Part shown: positions 13,901 through 22,487 of the stretch, piece after piece
Numbering within the stretch: position 1 is the stretch's first letter
Layout of the letters: every line of letters begins with the position of its first letter
Assembly (NCBI RefSeq): GCF_958295425.1
Contig: NC_081136.1
Location: 18,178,881-18,242,880 of the forward strand
DNA from: Solea solea
Lineage: Eukaryota > Chordata > Actinopteri > Pleuronectiformes > Soleidae
Direction: 5' to 3'
Length of the DNA stretch: 64,000 nucleotides
The notes under the pieces: model-generated
Database searches by the model: none
Seen by the model: the letters and a program-made list of their open reading frames with translations, nothing else
What the model was told of the DNA's origin: nothing
Translations under genes and position numbers: made by a program

Positions 13901-14865
13901 AATCATCAAATTACATTACATTACATTACATGTCATTTAGCAGACGCTTTTATCCAAAGCGACTTACAATGGAATTGAGTACAATCAGCCAGGGGTGGAA
14001 TCGAACTTGCGACCATTGCGACCATGATGTCTTTCGCACACAGGGTACCAGTCTTAACCACTGAGCCACTCCACCCCCCCAAATCAGTTCTGTTATTACT
14101 CTTAAATTTAATTTGGACTTGAACAATGTGGCTGGTAATTTGAACATAAGTGTGCAAGTGTGGGGCATTAGGGTTACCTGTATGATCTGCTGCAGAGAAC
14201 GTAGCCAGGAGAGGCAGTGCTGCTCAAACAGATCACTGGAGCTGTCTTTGACCAGCATGGAGAGCAGGCAGAGTCCCTCAAATCTGTGCACATACACACA
14301 CACATGATACAGAGATGTTGCTCCTGTGCAACTACTTAACCCCCAGGCCACAGTTTATCCTGTAAAATCTCGGGCTTCAATAATTAATCTAATCAATTTC
14401 CTCAGGGATAATAAAAGTATTCTGATTCTGATGATTTATGACAGCTGAAGATGAAGTGTAAAAAGTCACCTGGTCTTGCTCGAGCCCAGTTTGGCGTTGC
14501 TAAAGCCCACGAGACCCCCGACGGCGCTCGCGCCCTGTACAGTTACACAAATGTTAACCACAAATAAGATCTCAAACAGAGTAAACATGAGCCGCAGCAG
14601 ATGTGACACACAGTCCCTGTCGTTAACGGAGAATAACAAAGCATGTAGCAGCTGCAACCCAGCGGCAGCAGGCTAACAGGGAATTAGCTTCCGAGTTAAC
14701 GTGCTCCCCCGGGCCGCTCTCTACCTGAGTCTGAAACACGCCATGTTCTCTGTAGTTGGCCAACAGCGCGGGTAAATACTCTGGACGCTGCTCCTTCAGA
14801 ACCGACACTAAACCCTCTGTTAGTCTCATGGCAGACGGGCCATGCAGCCAAGCCGAAGTCGCCAT
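2633..14865 (-). CDS. pelp1: pelp1, 5' fifteen coding exons (3' end off window)
   Basis: Recognised as PELP1, a RIX1-type armadillo-like scaffold of the PELP1-TEX10-WDR18 complex in pre-60S ribosome maturation and a nuclear-receptor coregulator. Exons on the minus strand: 14725-14865, 14470-14534, 14178-14283, 13460-13603, 11749-11820, 11577-11636, 11259-11415, 10108-10240, 8684-8771, 8506-8594, 5936-6049, 5263-5413, 3735-3888, 3591-3646, 2633-2766. All have AG/GT borders and compatible phases, giving 554 codons. The protein starts MATSAWLHG. Stretches such as [41 protein letters not shown] and [10 protein letters not shown] match remembered human PELP1 in order. LXXLL motifs are visible (LKDLL, LTSLL, LGHLL). 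The N-terminus is shorter than human. The last exon ends in ELY plus two bases of the next codon; the Pro/Glu-rich tail is not in the window. Confidence 0.95.
2780..2872 (+). repeat. CA-rich microsatellite with CAGAGAGTTA units
   Basis: Two GAGCAGAGAGTTACACACA units, then CA/GA runs, starting about 14 bp upstream of a pelp1 exon acceptor. Confidence 0.9.
2911..3351. mobile_element. AT-rich MITE (GCAGCCCTA end)
   Basis: Contains TCGATTAATCAGTTGATTAT, CAGTCCATAAATGTCAGAAA and ends CCTCATTGCAGCCCTA. It is the same abundant family as 7567 and 40487. Confidence 0.7.
6300..7390 (-). mobile_element. Non-LTR retrotransposon fragment with RT core, decayed
   Basis: Minus strand from about 7380: [33 protein letters not shown], the catalytic [15 protein letters not shown], then after stops [14 protein letters not shown] and, near the end, [12 protein letters not shown] and [16 protein letters not shown]. 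Frames are broken by stops and shifts, and the upstream half is absent. Inserted in a pelp1 intron in the gene's orientation. The clade is not certain. Confidence 0.88.
7711..8211. mobile_element. Nested MITE with about 95-bp terminal inverted repeats
   Basis: Left arm 7711-7812 and right arm 8117-8211 are inverted copies: GATGTCCCCGAACG, AAATTAGTCATTTAGAATTC, AAAAATGTGGTT, GTATTAAGATATGACGTAT appear in both. About 300 bp of interior, including a CA run. Non-coding. Confidence 0.9.
8214..8346 (+). repeat. 21-bp tandem repeat with an inverted last unit
   Basis: Five copies of ACTTTCTGGTGCGCACGAGAT-like units, then AAGTATCTTGTGCTCACCAG, which is the unit reversed. It abuts the right arm of the nested MITE. 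The open frame through it is a repeat artefact. Confidence 0.9.
8952..9576. mobile_element. MITE with CAGACCTGCCAACC ends, short copy
   Basis: Left end CAGACCTGCCAACC; right end AGGTTGGCAGGTCTG. Both sides carry TATTTG (8946-8951 and 9577-9582), a possible 6-bp target duplication. Inside a pelp1 intron. Confidence 0.88.
9660..9846. mobile_element. MITE fragment (GACCCCACCCACACTGAGGA)
   Basis: CACCCACACTGAGGAGGTAC and AGTCAAGACAAGTTAAGTTG, TAATGGAAAGGCACC resemble the 41925-42545 element. Partial copy. Confidence 0.5.
10041..10101 (+). repeat. (GT)n/(GCGT) microsatellite at pelp1 exon border
   Basis: The GT/GC run ends only 7 bp before the pelp1 exon at 10108-10240, that is just inside its downstream intron on the coding strand. 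Confidence 0.9.
10894..10925 (+). repeat. (GT)n microsatellite
   Basis: Dinucleotide run in a pelp1 intron. Confidence 0.95.
11849..12127. mobile_element. AT-rich MITE (GGTTGCAACGATTCATC)
   Basis: Begins GGGTTGCAACGATTCATCTG, contains TTTCTTTGCTACATATAACA and ends AAAATAATCGATTAGTCCAT. Same family as 40487, inverted interior; in a pelp1 intron. Confidence 0.7.
12128..12996 (-). mobile_element. Tc1/mariner-like transposon, 3'-truncated, broken transposase
   Basis: The right end TCTTAAAATTTTGATCAGGA reads inward as a terminal repeat. Minus-strand frames give [47 protein letters not shown] and, further on with frameshifts, the [13 protein letters not shown] catalytic start. Stops and shifts make it inactive; the catalytic C-terminus and left terminus are missing. 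Confidence 0.85.
13911..14081 (-). mobile_element. tRNA-derived SINE with TTACA tail, inverted copy
   Basis: Reverse-complement counterpart of 52091-52246: (TTACA)n tail at the left, ACGCTTTTATCCAAAGCGAC, GAATCGAACTTGCGACC (B box) and CTGAGCCACTCCACCCCC (A box end) at the right. In a pelp1 intron. Confidence 0.92.
14375..14432 (+). mobile_element. LINE 3' tail fragment
   Basis: TTTCCTCAGGGATAATAAAA followed by GTATTCTGATTCTGATG resembles the tail of CR1/L2-group LINEs. Confidence 0.55.
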
Positions 14866-15124
14866 CTTGCCTGTCGCCAAGCTCACGTCACCACTGTGCG
14901 ACGGCCTGACGTCAATTTACGAGAAGGGTCTAGCTGCAGACCCGCAGACCACTCAACGAAACGCCCCTTTACTCAACGAAACGCCCCTTCACTCAACGAA
15001 ACGCCCCTTTACTCAACGAAACGCCCCCTCACACTCAACGAAACACCCCCTCACACTACCCGACACTCTGATTGGCTCTCAAGAGACTGCGTCTGAAACG
15101 TGATGAAGTTTACGTTGACCGAGT
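14866..15124. promoter_or_regulatory. Compact divergent promoter between pelp1 and the finger gene
   Basis: Only 259 bp separate the two divergent start codons. The interval is richer in G+C and CpG than its surroundings, has no obvious TATA box, and contains an inverted CCAAT box (GATTGGCT at 15070-15077), an NF-Y-type site. Most of it is the left arm of the inverted repeat described separately. This looks like a bidirectional housekeeping promoter; activity is inferred from position and composition. Confidence 0.6.
14932..15113 (+). repeat. Left arm of 5.6-kb-spaced inverted repeat (5 tandem units + CCAAT box)
   Basis: The arm reads AGCTGCAGACCCGCAGACC, then five copies of a 20-22 bp unit (ACTCAACGAAACGCCCCTTT and variants), then a unique tail with a CCAAT box ending near TGATGAAGTTTAC. 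The reverse complement of 20427-20586 matches it almost base for base, except that the right arm has one unit fewer. Confidence 0.93.
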
Positions 15125-18100
15125 ATGAAGAGGGAACCCGAAAAAGTAACACGGTAGGTAAAGGTAAGAATGGATAAAAAACACATTTAGATATTGAACA
15201 CTGGATGAATAGTGATTATTTGTATCCATTATATCAATTAAGTGCGGTTTATTAACCAGTTATGTCTGCATGCTGTAACGATAGCGATTGTAACAGCAAG
15301 CAAGACGCAGCGATTTTCTCCCTTTTTTCTTTTTTTTCCTTTTTTTCTTTCATTTATATGTACAGGTTATAACATTGACAATATAACATTGTCTCATCAT
15401 CTCAACCAAGAAACGTATAAGATAAACTATATGATCTCTATATATTAGTATTTATCTGTTTTTTAATCTTTAAATGACAGCTTTGCTCATTTGAAAACGT
15501 GTGACCTCAGTTCTACAATTGTTAAGATAAAAGATTTGATGATGAATAATATTTTTCATGTTTAGAAATTAGAAGTTCTGTTGAATCACAGTCAACAGTG
15601 TCATTTGATTTGATTTATTTCAGTTAGCCTGCTTATATTTTAGGACAGGGAAAGTCTTAAAGGCAAATGCAGTCCAGTTCATTACTACTTGATTCTGGAT
15701 TAATAATGTTTCCATGATAAAAAATACAAAATACAATTTTAATTTACATTACATTACATTACATTTTCTCTTATAGAGCAACACTACGTTCAGTGAAGGA
15801 GCAGACCCTGAGCTGAGGAGATGCGACTCGGACACTTATCAGTGTCCGATCTGCACAGAAAAGGGGAGCTATGCAAAGCTTGTGTCCCATCTGCAGGGAC
15901 ACCAAAGGTCAATGGTGGAGTACGGTGGTAAGTCCTAAATTATCAAATATTTTTTCATTTCAACGCTGAAAGGCTTTAATTTCCCCATGAGCCTTATGTT
16001 ATTTCTGTTTGTCCTGACCATGGATAACTGTGACCATCAAACTATTCAACTCATCCATTTGAGTATCAGAAACTCAAAATAAGTAAAGTAAAGTAAACTA
16101 ATGCTGGAGCCATTTCATCTATGTGTACTGTACTTCATGTGTGTAGAATCTTAAGTCAATGTGTATTTTATTTTCACTCTTGTTGAGAATTTAGATATTG
16201 AGAAAACGTTTCAAGATTCCTGCATTTTTATAGATGCCCCTGATAATAATGATTGTTCTCAGAAATAATGTAACAATTTGCCTCTCAGGCTTATCTGTAT
16301 ATCCATTTAGGGCAGTGATGTTACTGTGGCCAAACAAGTTGCCAGCCAGGATGACACCTCTTATCAGAGGAAGTGCAAATAATCAGGGAAAGAAAATGTC
16401 TTATTCAAAGTTCTTAATCACATGTATTCAGTGTTGCATATTATGTGTAATTTAATTTTAGGAAAGGGCACAACAAGCCCAACAGAAGCGACGCGAGGCA
16501 TGTTGTCTGTTAACCAGTGTAATCACAGAGGATCAGGGCATGCTGCAACACCTTAAAGTGAGTGACAATGGCATTTAGTGTGGTGTTTGTGTATTTGTAT
16601 ATGAATACCCAAACTAAAATCCTATACAATTTTTATAGAACATCATCACAGGCAACACAGTGTCTCCTTGGGCCAAGAAACAGGACAGGGTCATCCTTCT
16701 TTTTGAAGATGATGAACAAGTGGACAAAGTCATGCACTTCTTGTCTGAAGTACTCAAACGTACTGAGACAGACAAGAAGTCTGCAGATCCAGTGGCATTC
16801 GTAATGGATGTACTTTTGCCAGAGGTGAGATCTCAGACACTGACACTGATTTGTAGACTACATGTTTTATGTGACTGCATATGTCTGTCTCCTTTTAACA
16901 CATGGTCACTGTCTAACACCATCTTAAATCTTAATCTTCATGCCACAGGCAACAGTATACGCCCTCGGAGCTGTTCACTCCATCTCCCTGGACAAAGCCA
17001 AGGAGATGTACATGCGTGGCACAGAGTTTGACTCAAGGTAAGCCGGATAGTTTAGCCCTCACTGCGGCCCTCACTGAAGCCTGCTCCCCTCCCCCTCCCA
17101 GCACATCCCCACCCAGGTGGCACAGCGGAACCTTCCCCTCCTCCTCCCCTCCTGCGACCACAGCCACCCCCCAACCTGCCCTCCCACTCCCACCTCTCTC
17201 TGACACCAGCCATCCCCCCCCCCTTCCCTCCTCTCAGCCACCTCCCTGCTTCACAGCTGATCAGGTGAGGGGAGAACTAAGGAAGCTCCGGCCCCGGAAA
17301 GCAGCAGGACCAGACCAGGTGTGTCCACGGCTCCTCAAAACCTGTGCTGCAGAACTCGGGGAGCCACTCCAACGGGTTTTCAACCTGAGCCTACAACTCG
17401 GGAGAGTGCCCACCCTCTGGAAGACATCATGCATCGTTCCAGTTCCAAAAAAGAACCGGCCCAGCGAGCTGAATGACTTCAGACCGGTGGCACTTACTTC
17501 ACATCTGATGAAGACTCTGGAGCGGCTCTTCCTCAACCTCCTCAGGCCTCAGGTACAGCACGCTGAGGACACCCTACAGTTTGCCTATCGGGCAGAGGTC
17601 AGTGTAGATGATGCCATTCTCTACCTCCTACACCGAGCCCACTCGCATCTGGACAAGGGAAGTGGCACAGTCAGGATCCTCTTTTTGGACTTTTCGAGTG
17701 CCTTCAACACCATCCAGCCCCTTGTACTAAAAGAAAAACTCACCAGAATGCGAGTGGACCCCTGCCTGGTTGCTTGGATTTCCAGCTACCTCACAGACAG
17801 ACCACAGTATGTCAGGCTGAAGGACATCACGTCTGACACGGTGGTCAGCAACATCGGAGCTCCTCAGGGGACTGTGCTGTCTCCCATCCTCTTCACTCTG
17901 TACACTGCAGACTTCTGCTACAACTCGGAAACGTGTCACATCCAGAAGTTCGCAGACGACACGGCCATCATGGGGTGTATCAGAGACAATGAAGAGGAAG
18001 AGGAATATAGGAGCCTGGTGAGGAACTTTGTTGTCTGGTGCCACATCAATAACCTGCAGCTCAACACCTCTAAGACCAAGGAACTGGTCATCGACTTCAG

Positions 18101-18806
18101 GAGGGACAGACCCAGTTCGAGACCAGTTCTAATAGGAGCAGAGGAGGTGGAGGTCGTTCAGACCTACAAATATCTTGGGCTGTGGCTGGACAACAAGCTG
18201 GACTGGACAAGCAACACAAGGCATCTGTACAAGAAGGCCCAGAGCAGGTTGTACTTCCTGAGGAGGCTACGATCCTTTAACATCTGCAAAAAGCTCCTGT
18301 GGATGTTCTACCAGTCCGTGGTTGCCAGTGTTCTCTCCTACGCCGTGGTTTGCTGGGGCGGGAGCACAACTAAGGCAGACTTCCACAGACTGGAAAAACT
18401 CATCAGGCGGGCCGGCTCGGTGGTAGGAATGAGGCTGGACCCTCTGGTGACAGTGGCAGAGAGAAAAACTGTGGACAAACTGCTGAGCATCCTGGACAAT
18501 GCCAGCCACCCTCTGCACACTGTCATCAGCAGCCAGAGGAGCCACAGAAGCCTCAGCAACAGGCTGCTCCTCCCAAAATACAGGACCAACAGGCTGGGGG
18601 ACTCGTTTGTCCCCCGGGCCATCAAACTGTACAACTCCTCACTGGGGGGGAGGAGGGCAAACAAGCAAACAAAAAATAAAAAAACCGGTACGAACTAAAC
18701 AAACAACAACCACAACAATAACATAATGTGCAATAAAACCATAGACATGTGCAATAAAACCCTGGGCATTACGGGGTAACTCTAGGTGTGTGTGTACCTA
18801 TACCTA

Positions 18807-18847
<41 letters not shown>

Positions 18848-19385
18848 GTGTGTATATGTATGTGTATGTATGCATATATAAGTATATGTGTATTTATATG
18901 TATGTATGTGTGCGTATGTATGCATGTATCTGTGTATGTATGTATATATATATATACATTGGTTGTGTGTATGTAGGTATACATACATATATATAGCATG
19001 GGTCACTTTCATTTTTATATTTTTATTTTTATTCTTATCTTATTTTATTCTATTCTCTATTTTTAACAGTGCTGTGTATGGATGCTGGAGCTGTTAATTT
19101 CCCCGAGGGAACCTCCCAAAGGGATTAATAAAGTCGTCTGTCTGTCTGTCTGTCTGTAGTTTAGGAAACTGTTAATCCAATTTTCAGTTTATATCTTATT
19201 ATGTATTTGAGTGTCTTTAACGACTTAATTATTTTGCTATATCGTTTTGTCTTGTCAGCGAGATAACCCAGCTTGGGGAACAGCTTCAGAGCCACATTTC
19301 CTCAAAAGCGAGGCAGAACCTGGATATCTTCCTGAGCAATTACAAGAAAGCCTTGGAGTCTAAGGAATTCCTCAGGCGCCTGTAA
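15125..19385 (+). CDS. Small C2H2-finger gene with PWWP3/MUM1-like C-terminal domain
   Basis: Probable coding exons: 15125-15160 (MKREPEKVT), 15779-15927, perhaps one around 16289-16390, 16462-16557, 16639-16824, 16949-17037, 19259-19385. Exon 2 encodes one C2H2 finger (CPIC, 11 residues, HLQGH). The later exons give a charged helical segment and a domain containing VMDVLLPEATVYALGAVHSI, which resembles the segment after the PWWP domain in vertebrate PWWP3A/PWWP3B (chromatin proteins), ending EFLRRL and stop. A possible PWWP-start remnant (LLWPNKLPARM) lies in the candidate middle exon. The first join uses the second AG of TAGAG. The 15927-to-16462 join is out of phase, so an exon is missing from my model or the gene is damaged. 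The last intron carries a LINE. Function is unknown; a nuclear, chromatin-linked role is a guess from the domain likeness. Confidence 0.6.
16289..16390 (+). CDS. Candidate extra exon of the finger gene (LLWPNKLPARM)
   Basis: After an acceptor CTCTCAG, this stretch reads in phase with exon 2 as LSVYPFRAVMLLWPNKLPARM and continues open. The LWP.KLPARM pattern is reminiscent of the start of PWWP domains of the PWWP3 family. No donor restores phase 0 for the next exon at 16462, so its use is uncertain; the end given is approximate. Confidence 0.35.
17041..19158 (+). mobile_element. L2/Rex1-group LINE, 5'-truncated, with long open RT frame
   Basis: This is a non-LTR retrotransposon of the CR1/L2 group in the last intron of the finger gene. 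An open frame runs to a stop at 18696-18698. It carries a proline-rich linker and then a reverse transcriptase with RKAAGPDQVCPRLL, LNDFRPVALTS, LFLDFSSAFNTI, GAPQGTVLSPILF, the catalytic FADDTAIMG, and the thumb region YKYLGLWLDNKLDW. The endonuclease domain is missing, consistent with 5' truncation. The 3' end is ATTAATAAAG followed by (GTCT)n at 19133-19158, as is usual for L2-type tails. The long open frame suggests a young copy. The 5' border is placed to within about 30 bp. Confidence 0.9.
18785..18995 (+). repeat. TG/TA compound microsatellite inside the LINE 3' region
   Basis: Alternating GTGTAT, TATATA and ATGTATGT repeats fill this stretch between the LINE ORF and its 3' tail. The reading frames seen in it are repeat artefacts. 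Confidence 0.85.
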
Positions 19386-19428
19386 TCCCTGGGTAGTGAA
19401 TGTGTCTGCTGGATAGTCTGTTGTGTAT

Positions 19429-19434
19429 AAAATA
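19429..19434 (+). terminator. Polyadenylation signal of the finger gene
   Basis: AATAAA occurs about 45 bp after the stop codon at 19383-19385, with a second AATAAA nearby. Position fits a short 3' UTR. Confidence 0.5.
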
Positions 19435-19923
19435 AAGAAAATAAATCATTCATCACTTGTATTCATTACATGGATTTGAAAGTTATACAACTTTCTGTGC
19501 AGAATCAAGGGTTTCAGTGCATTTGTTTTACTTTCATCAAAAGACCTACTGATGTCCAGCTGGCTGGGTTTGATTCAGATACCAATGTTTCACATATCTT
19601 CCTGGAAATAGGTAACATCTCCTTAATGACATACTCAGCAGATCTTTTCTACTTAACATCTGTCTGTCACCACCACCTGGACCACACCAGCACAGAATTT
19701 TAGGAGGGTTTCTTTCAGGTTAAAAACCTGATCAAGTAGACTTTTATTAGTTCTAATCGTTGTTCTGTCCAGTTGAACAACATGTCAAACTACAGACTAA
19801 TAAGACATTCAATAAATGTAGGCCTATATTAAACACACCTTTTTGTAACATACAGGTTGCCATGATGTTGGAAGTTTGCAAAAACAAATGAAATTATTCA
19901 AAGTGTGTGTTCAAAGTGGAATT

Positions 19924-20178
19924 TGTGATATTATATTGTATAAACGTGATATTATATTGTATAAACATTGTATAAACGTGATATTATATTGTATAAACGT
20001 GATATTATATTGTATAAACGTGATAATTATATTGTATAAACGTGATATTATATTGTATAAACGTGATAATTATATTGTATAAACGTGATAATTATATCAC
20101 ATAAACGTGATATTATATTGTATAAACGTGATAATTATATCACAAAAACGTGATACTATATTGTGTAAACGTGATGTT
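19924..20178 (+). repeat. AT-rich minisatellite, about 21-bp unit
   Basis: About twelve imperfect copies of a unit like GTGATATTATATTGTATAAAC, with variants GATAATTATATTGTATAAAC and GATAATTATATCACATAAAC. It ends about 250 bp before the right inverted-repeat arm. Confidence 0.93.
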
Positions 20179-20426
20179 CAAAGAACTTTTCCAATCGGCA
20201 TTTATATATTTTAGCAGTTTGGCTATAACATTTCATACTTTACAAAGTGACATTAATTATTCACAAATTTCACAGAAAGTACATTTCTGTGTTCATAAAA
20301 GTCAACACGAGTATTTATTCTTCTCTATTCCTGTCGCACACCGGGATAAAAGTCTCTTGTCAACAAGTGTCTGTGAAATACGCGTGTGTAAATAAAGTTT
20401 CAATAAAAGAAGACGTTATCACGTTA

Positions 20427-20586
20427 GTAAACGTCATCACGTTTCAGACGCAGTCTCTTGAGAGCCAATCAGAGTGTCGTGTAGTGTGAAGGGGCGTTTC
20501 GTTGAGTAAAGGGGCGTTTCGTTGAGTGAAGGGGCGTTTCGTTGAGTAAAGGGGCGTTTCGTTGAGTGGTCTGCGGGTCTGCAGCT
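20427..20586 (-). repeat. Right arm of the inverted repeat (4 tandem units + CCAAT box)
   Basis: Reverse-complement copy of 14932-15113. It has four GGGGCGTTTCGTTGAGT-type units instead of five, and the same CCAAT box (AGCCAATC, 20463-20470). It lies 205 bp upstream of the med11 start codon, so it is probably part of the med11 promoter. Confidence 0.93.
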
Positions 20587-20791
20587 GGACCTACTTGCAA
20601 TTTACTGTGCTCGTTGTTGTCGCGCACAAGAGCGTACATGTTTTAGACCTGTACGAATGAAAGGAGGCTCCTGACTGGCTTAGTTTTAACCCTTGTTTCA
20701 CAGGCTCGGGTTATCTGGACTGTCTTGGGTGTTAGTGTTCATTTCAGCGTTTTAGTGCAGAGCTGCTGTTTGTATCTGTGTTCCGTCACTG

Positions 20792-22446
20792 ATGGCTAAT
20801 GAGCGGCTCAGAGCTCTGGAGGACGTAGAGAAAGAGATAGCGACGATCCTTCAGTGTGCCGGTAGGAACTGTGTGTGTGTGTGTGTACTAAAGACCACCG
20901 TTTCCCTTACTGCCTTAAAATAAGGTATATTTTCAAGTTTCATGTATAGAACTAGTACATCTTCTATATGACTCCTCTATGTGTATGGATCTGGCTCAGT
21001 ACGGCATTCTACATGATTTGTTATAGTGTTAGGTATATACCTAATTCAGTACTGTAGACTACTATTTTCTATATGACTGGGGTAGATTTTCTAAATTTAC
21101 AGATATAGTGCAGTACAGTAAATCTTCTATATGTAATAATTAGGTGTTTTTTTCTGTATCTATAGATATAGTATAGAGCTGCAGCCCACTATTCCCTAAA
21201 TGATTGGGTATATGTTTATGTATAGATGTAGTTAAGTACTGTAGACCAGTGTTTCTCAAACTTTTTGAGACCAAGGACCACTTAACCCATAAAAAAACAT
21301 TCACGGACCACCTAACTCAAAATAGCCCCAACATGGTTGGTCAGCGGTGTAGCAAACCGGTCCACTGTGTTGCTCAACAAAATAAATATTTCTGGATTTT
21401 ACATAGGCCACTAGTTGATTTGATATTGAAAACAACACATATATGTTGCAGGTAGTTTGAGAAACACTGAAATTAAAACACTGACATTTTAAATTTTAAA
21501 TTTCAAGTTACTTGCTTGTCACCTCGCGGACCACTACAGGTCGCTCACGGACCTCCAGTGGTCTGAGGACCACACTTTGAGAAAGCCTGCTGTAGACTAT
21601 GTAGTGGTGAACCTCAGCTTGATGTAACCGAGCAATGCCTTGTCACAACATCAGCTCCAACACTCATGGATTATTGTTTGTTTATCTTCACAGGTAATAT
21701 AGTTCTGGAGCTCTCCAAAGACAAACATAACGCCAGCCTCCTGGACAGACAGCTGGGCCAGTTCCAAAGCTCTGTCAACCGTGTGGAGAGTGAACTTAGT
21801 GCTCAGATCCGCTACCTCACACAGGTCAACAAACACTTACACTTACTTATACTTACAATTTGTCCAATGTATCACTACTGACGACTGACAACTAACGTGA
21901 TTCAGTGCCTTATCAAACAAGTACTGTTTTGTCTAGACATGAAAAGAGTTGTCACAGAAATATTGTTTTATTTACCTTTATTTTACGATGTAATCACAGA
22001 ATTTCTTTGGCAATGTTGAGATCAGTGTATTTCTGGCTCCAGAATCCATCAAGAGCAATTCAGAAATAACATGCTGATATGTTGAGCTAACAGGAGCAGC
22101 TTGAAGATGCATTGAAGAATCTTAAAATTTCATCCCGTCTGTAAAAACACGACGTCCACTGACTTCTGCTGCTGCAACCTTGTGGTAATAGATGTACCGC
22201 AAATTATCACAAGGTGGCAGCAACAATTCTATAGTTAAATCTATGGTAGCTAGCTCTATAATCAGTGTTTGCTCTGTGACATGAGTCGGTGTCTGGTAAT
22301 TCTCCTGTTTTCTCTCCAGGTGGCTACTGGCCAACCTCATGAAGGCTCCACGTACTCAGCCAGGAAGGACTGTCAGATGGCACTGAACAGAGCCGAGTAC
22401 GCCAAGGTCAAACTGGGAGAACTGGGACGCACCTGTGAACTGATGC

Positions 22447-22482
<36 letters not shown>

Positions 22483-22487
22483 CATGA
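20792..22487 (+). CDS. med11: med11, Mediator head-module subunit 11
   Basis: Complete gene in three coding exons: 20792-20861, 21694-21824 and 22320-22487, giving 122 residues. MED11 is a small helical subunit of the Mediator head; it pairs with MED22 and helps RNA polymerase II pre-initiation complex assembly and TFIIH recruitment. [46 protein letters not shown] and [18 protein letters not shown] match remembered human MED11 end to end. The N-terminus starts about five residues later than human. The C-terminus differs: after CELMLE there are ten glutamines encoded by a pure CAG run, then Thr and stop. The human protein ends soon after the equivalent LEN. Confidence 0.97.
21247..21589. mobile_element. 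hAT-type MITE with 8-bp target duplication in med11 intron 1
   Basis: Begins CAGTGTTTCTCAAACTTTTT and ends with its imperfect inverted copy TTTGAGAAAGCCTG. Both sides carry the same 8 bp, CTGTAGAC (21239-21246 and 21590-21597), the duplication length typical of hAT elements. No coding capacity. Confidence 0.9.

Noticed and set aside
13911..14081. tRNA gene (A and B boxes visible)
   Set aside because: It is the head of a SINE: the same head is joined to the same body and tail at 52091, and it does not fold as a normal tRNA acceptor stem as far as I can see.
18769..19012. Several short open frames rich in Tyr/Ile/Val/Cys or His/Thr
   Set aside because: They are translations of the TG/TA microsatellite in the LINE 3' region.
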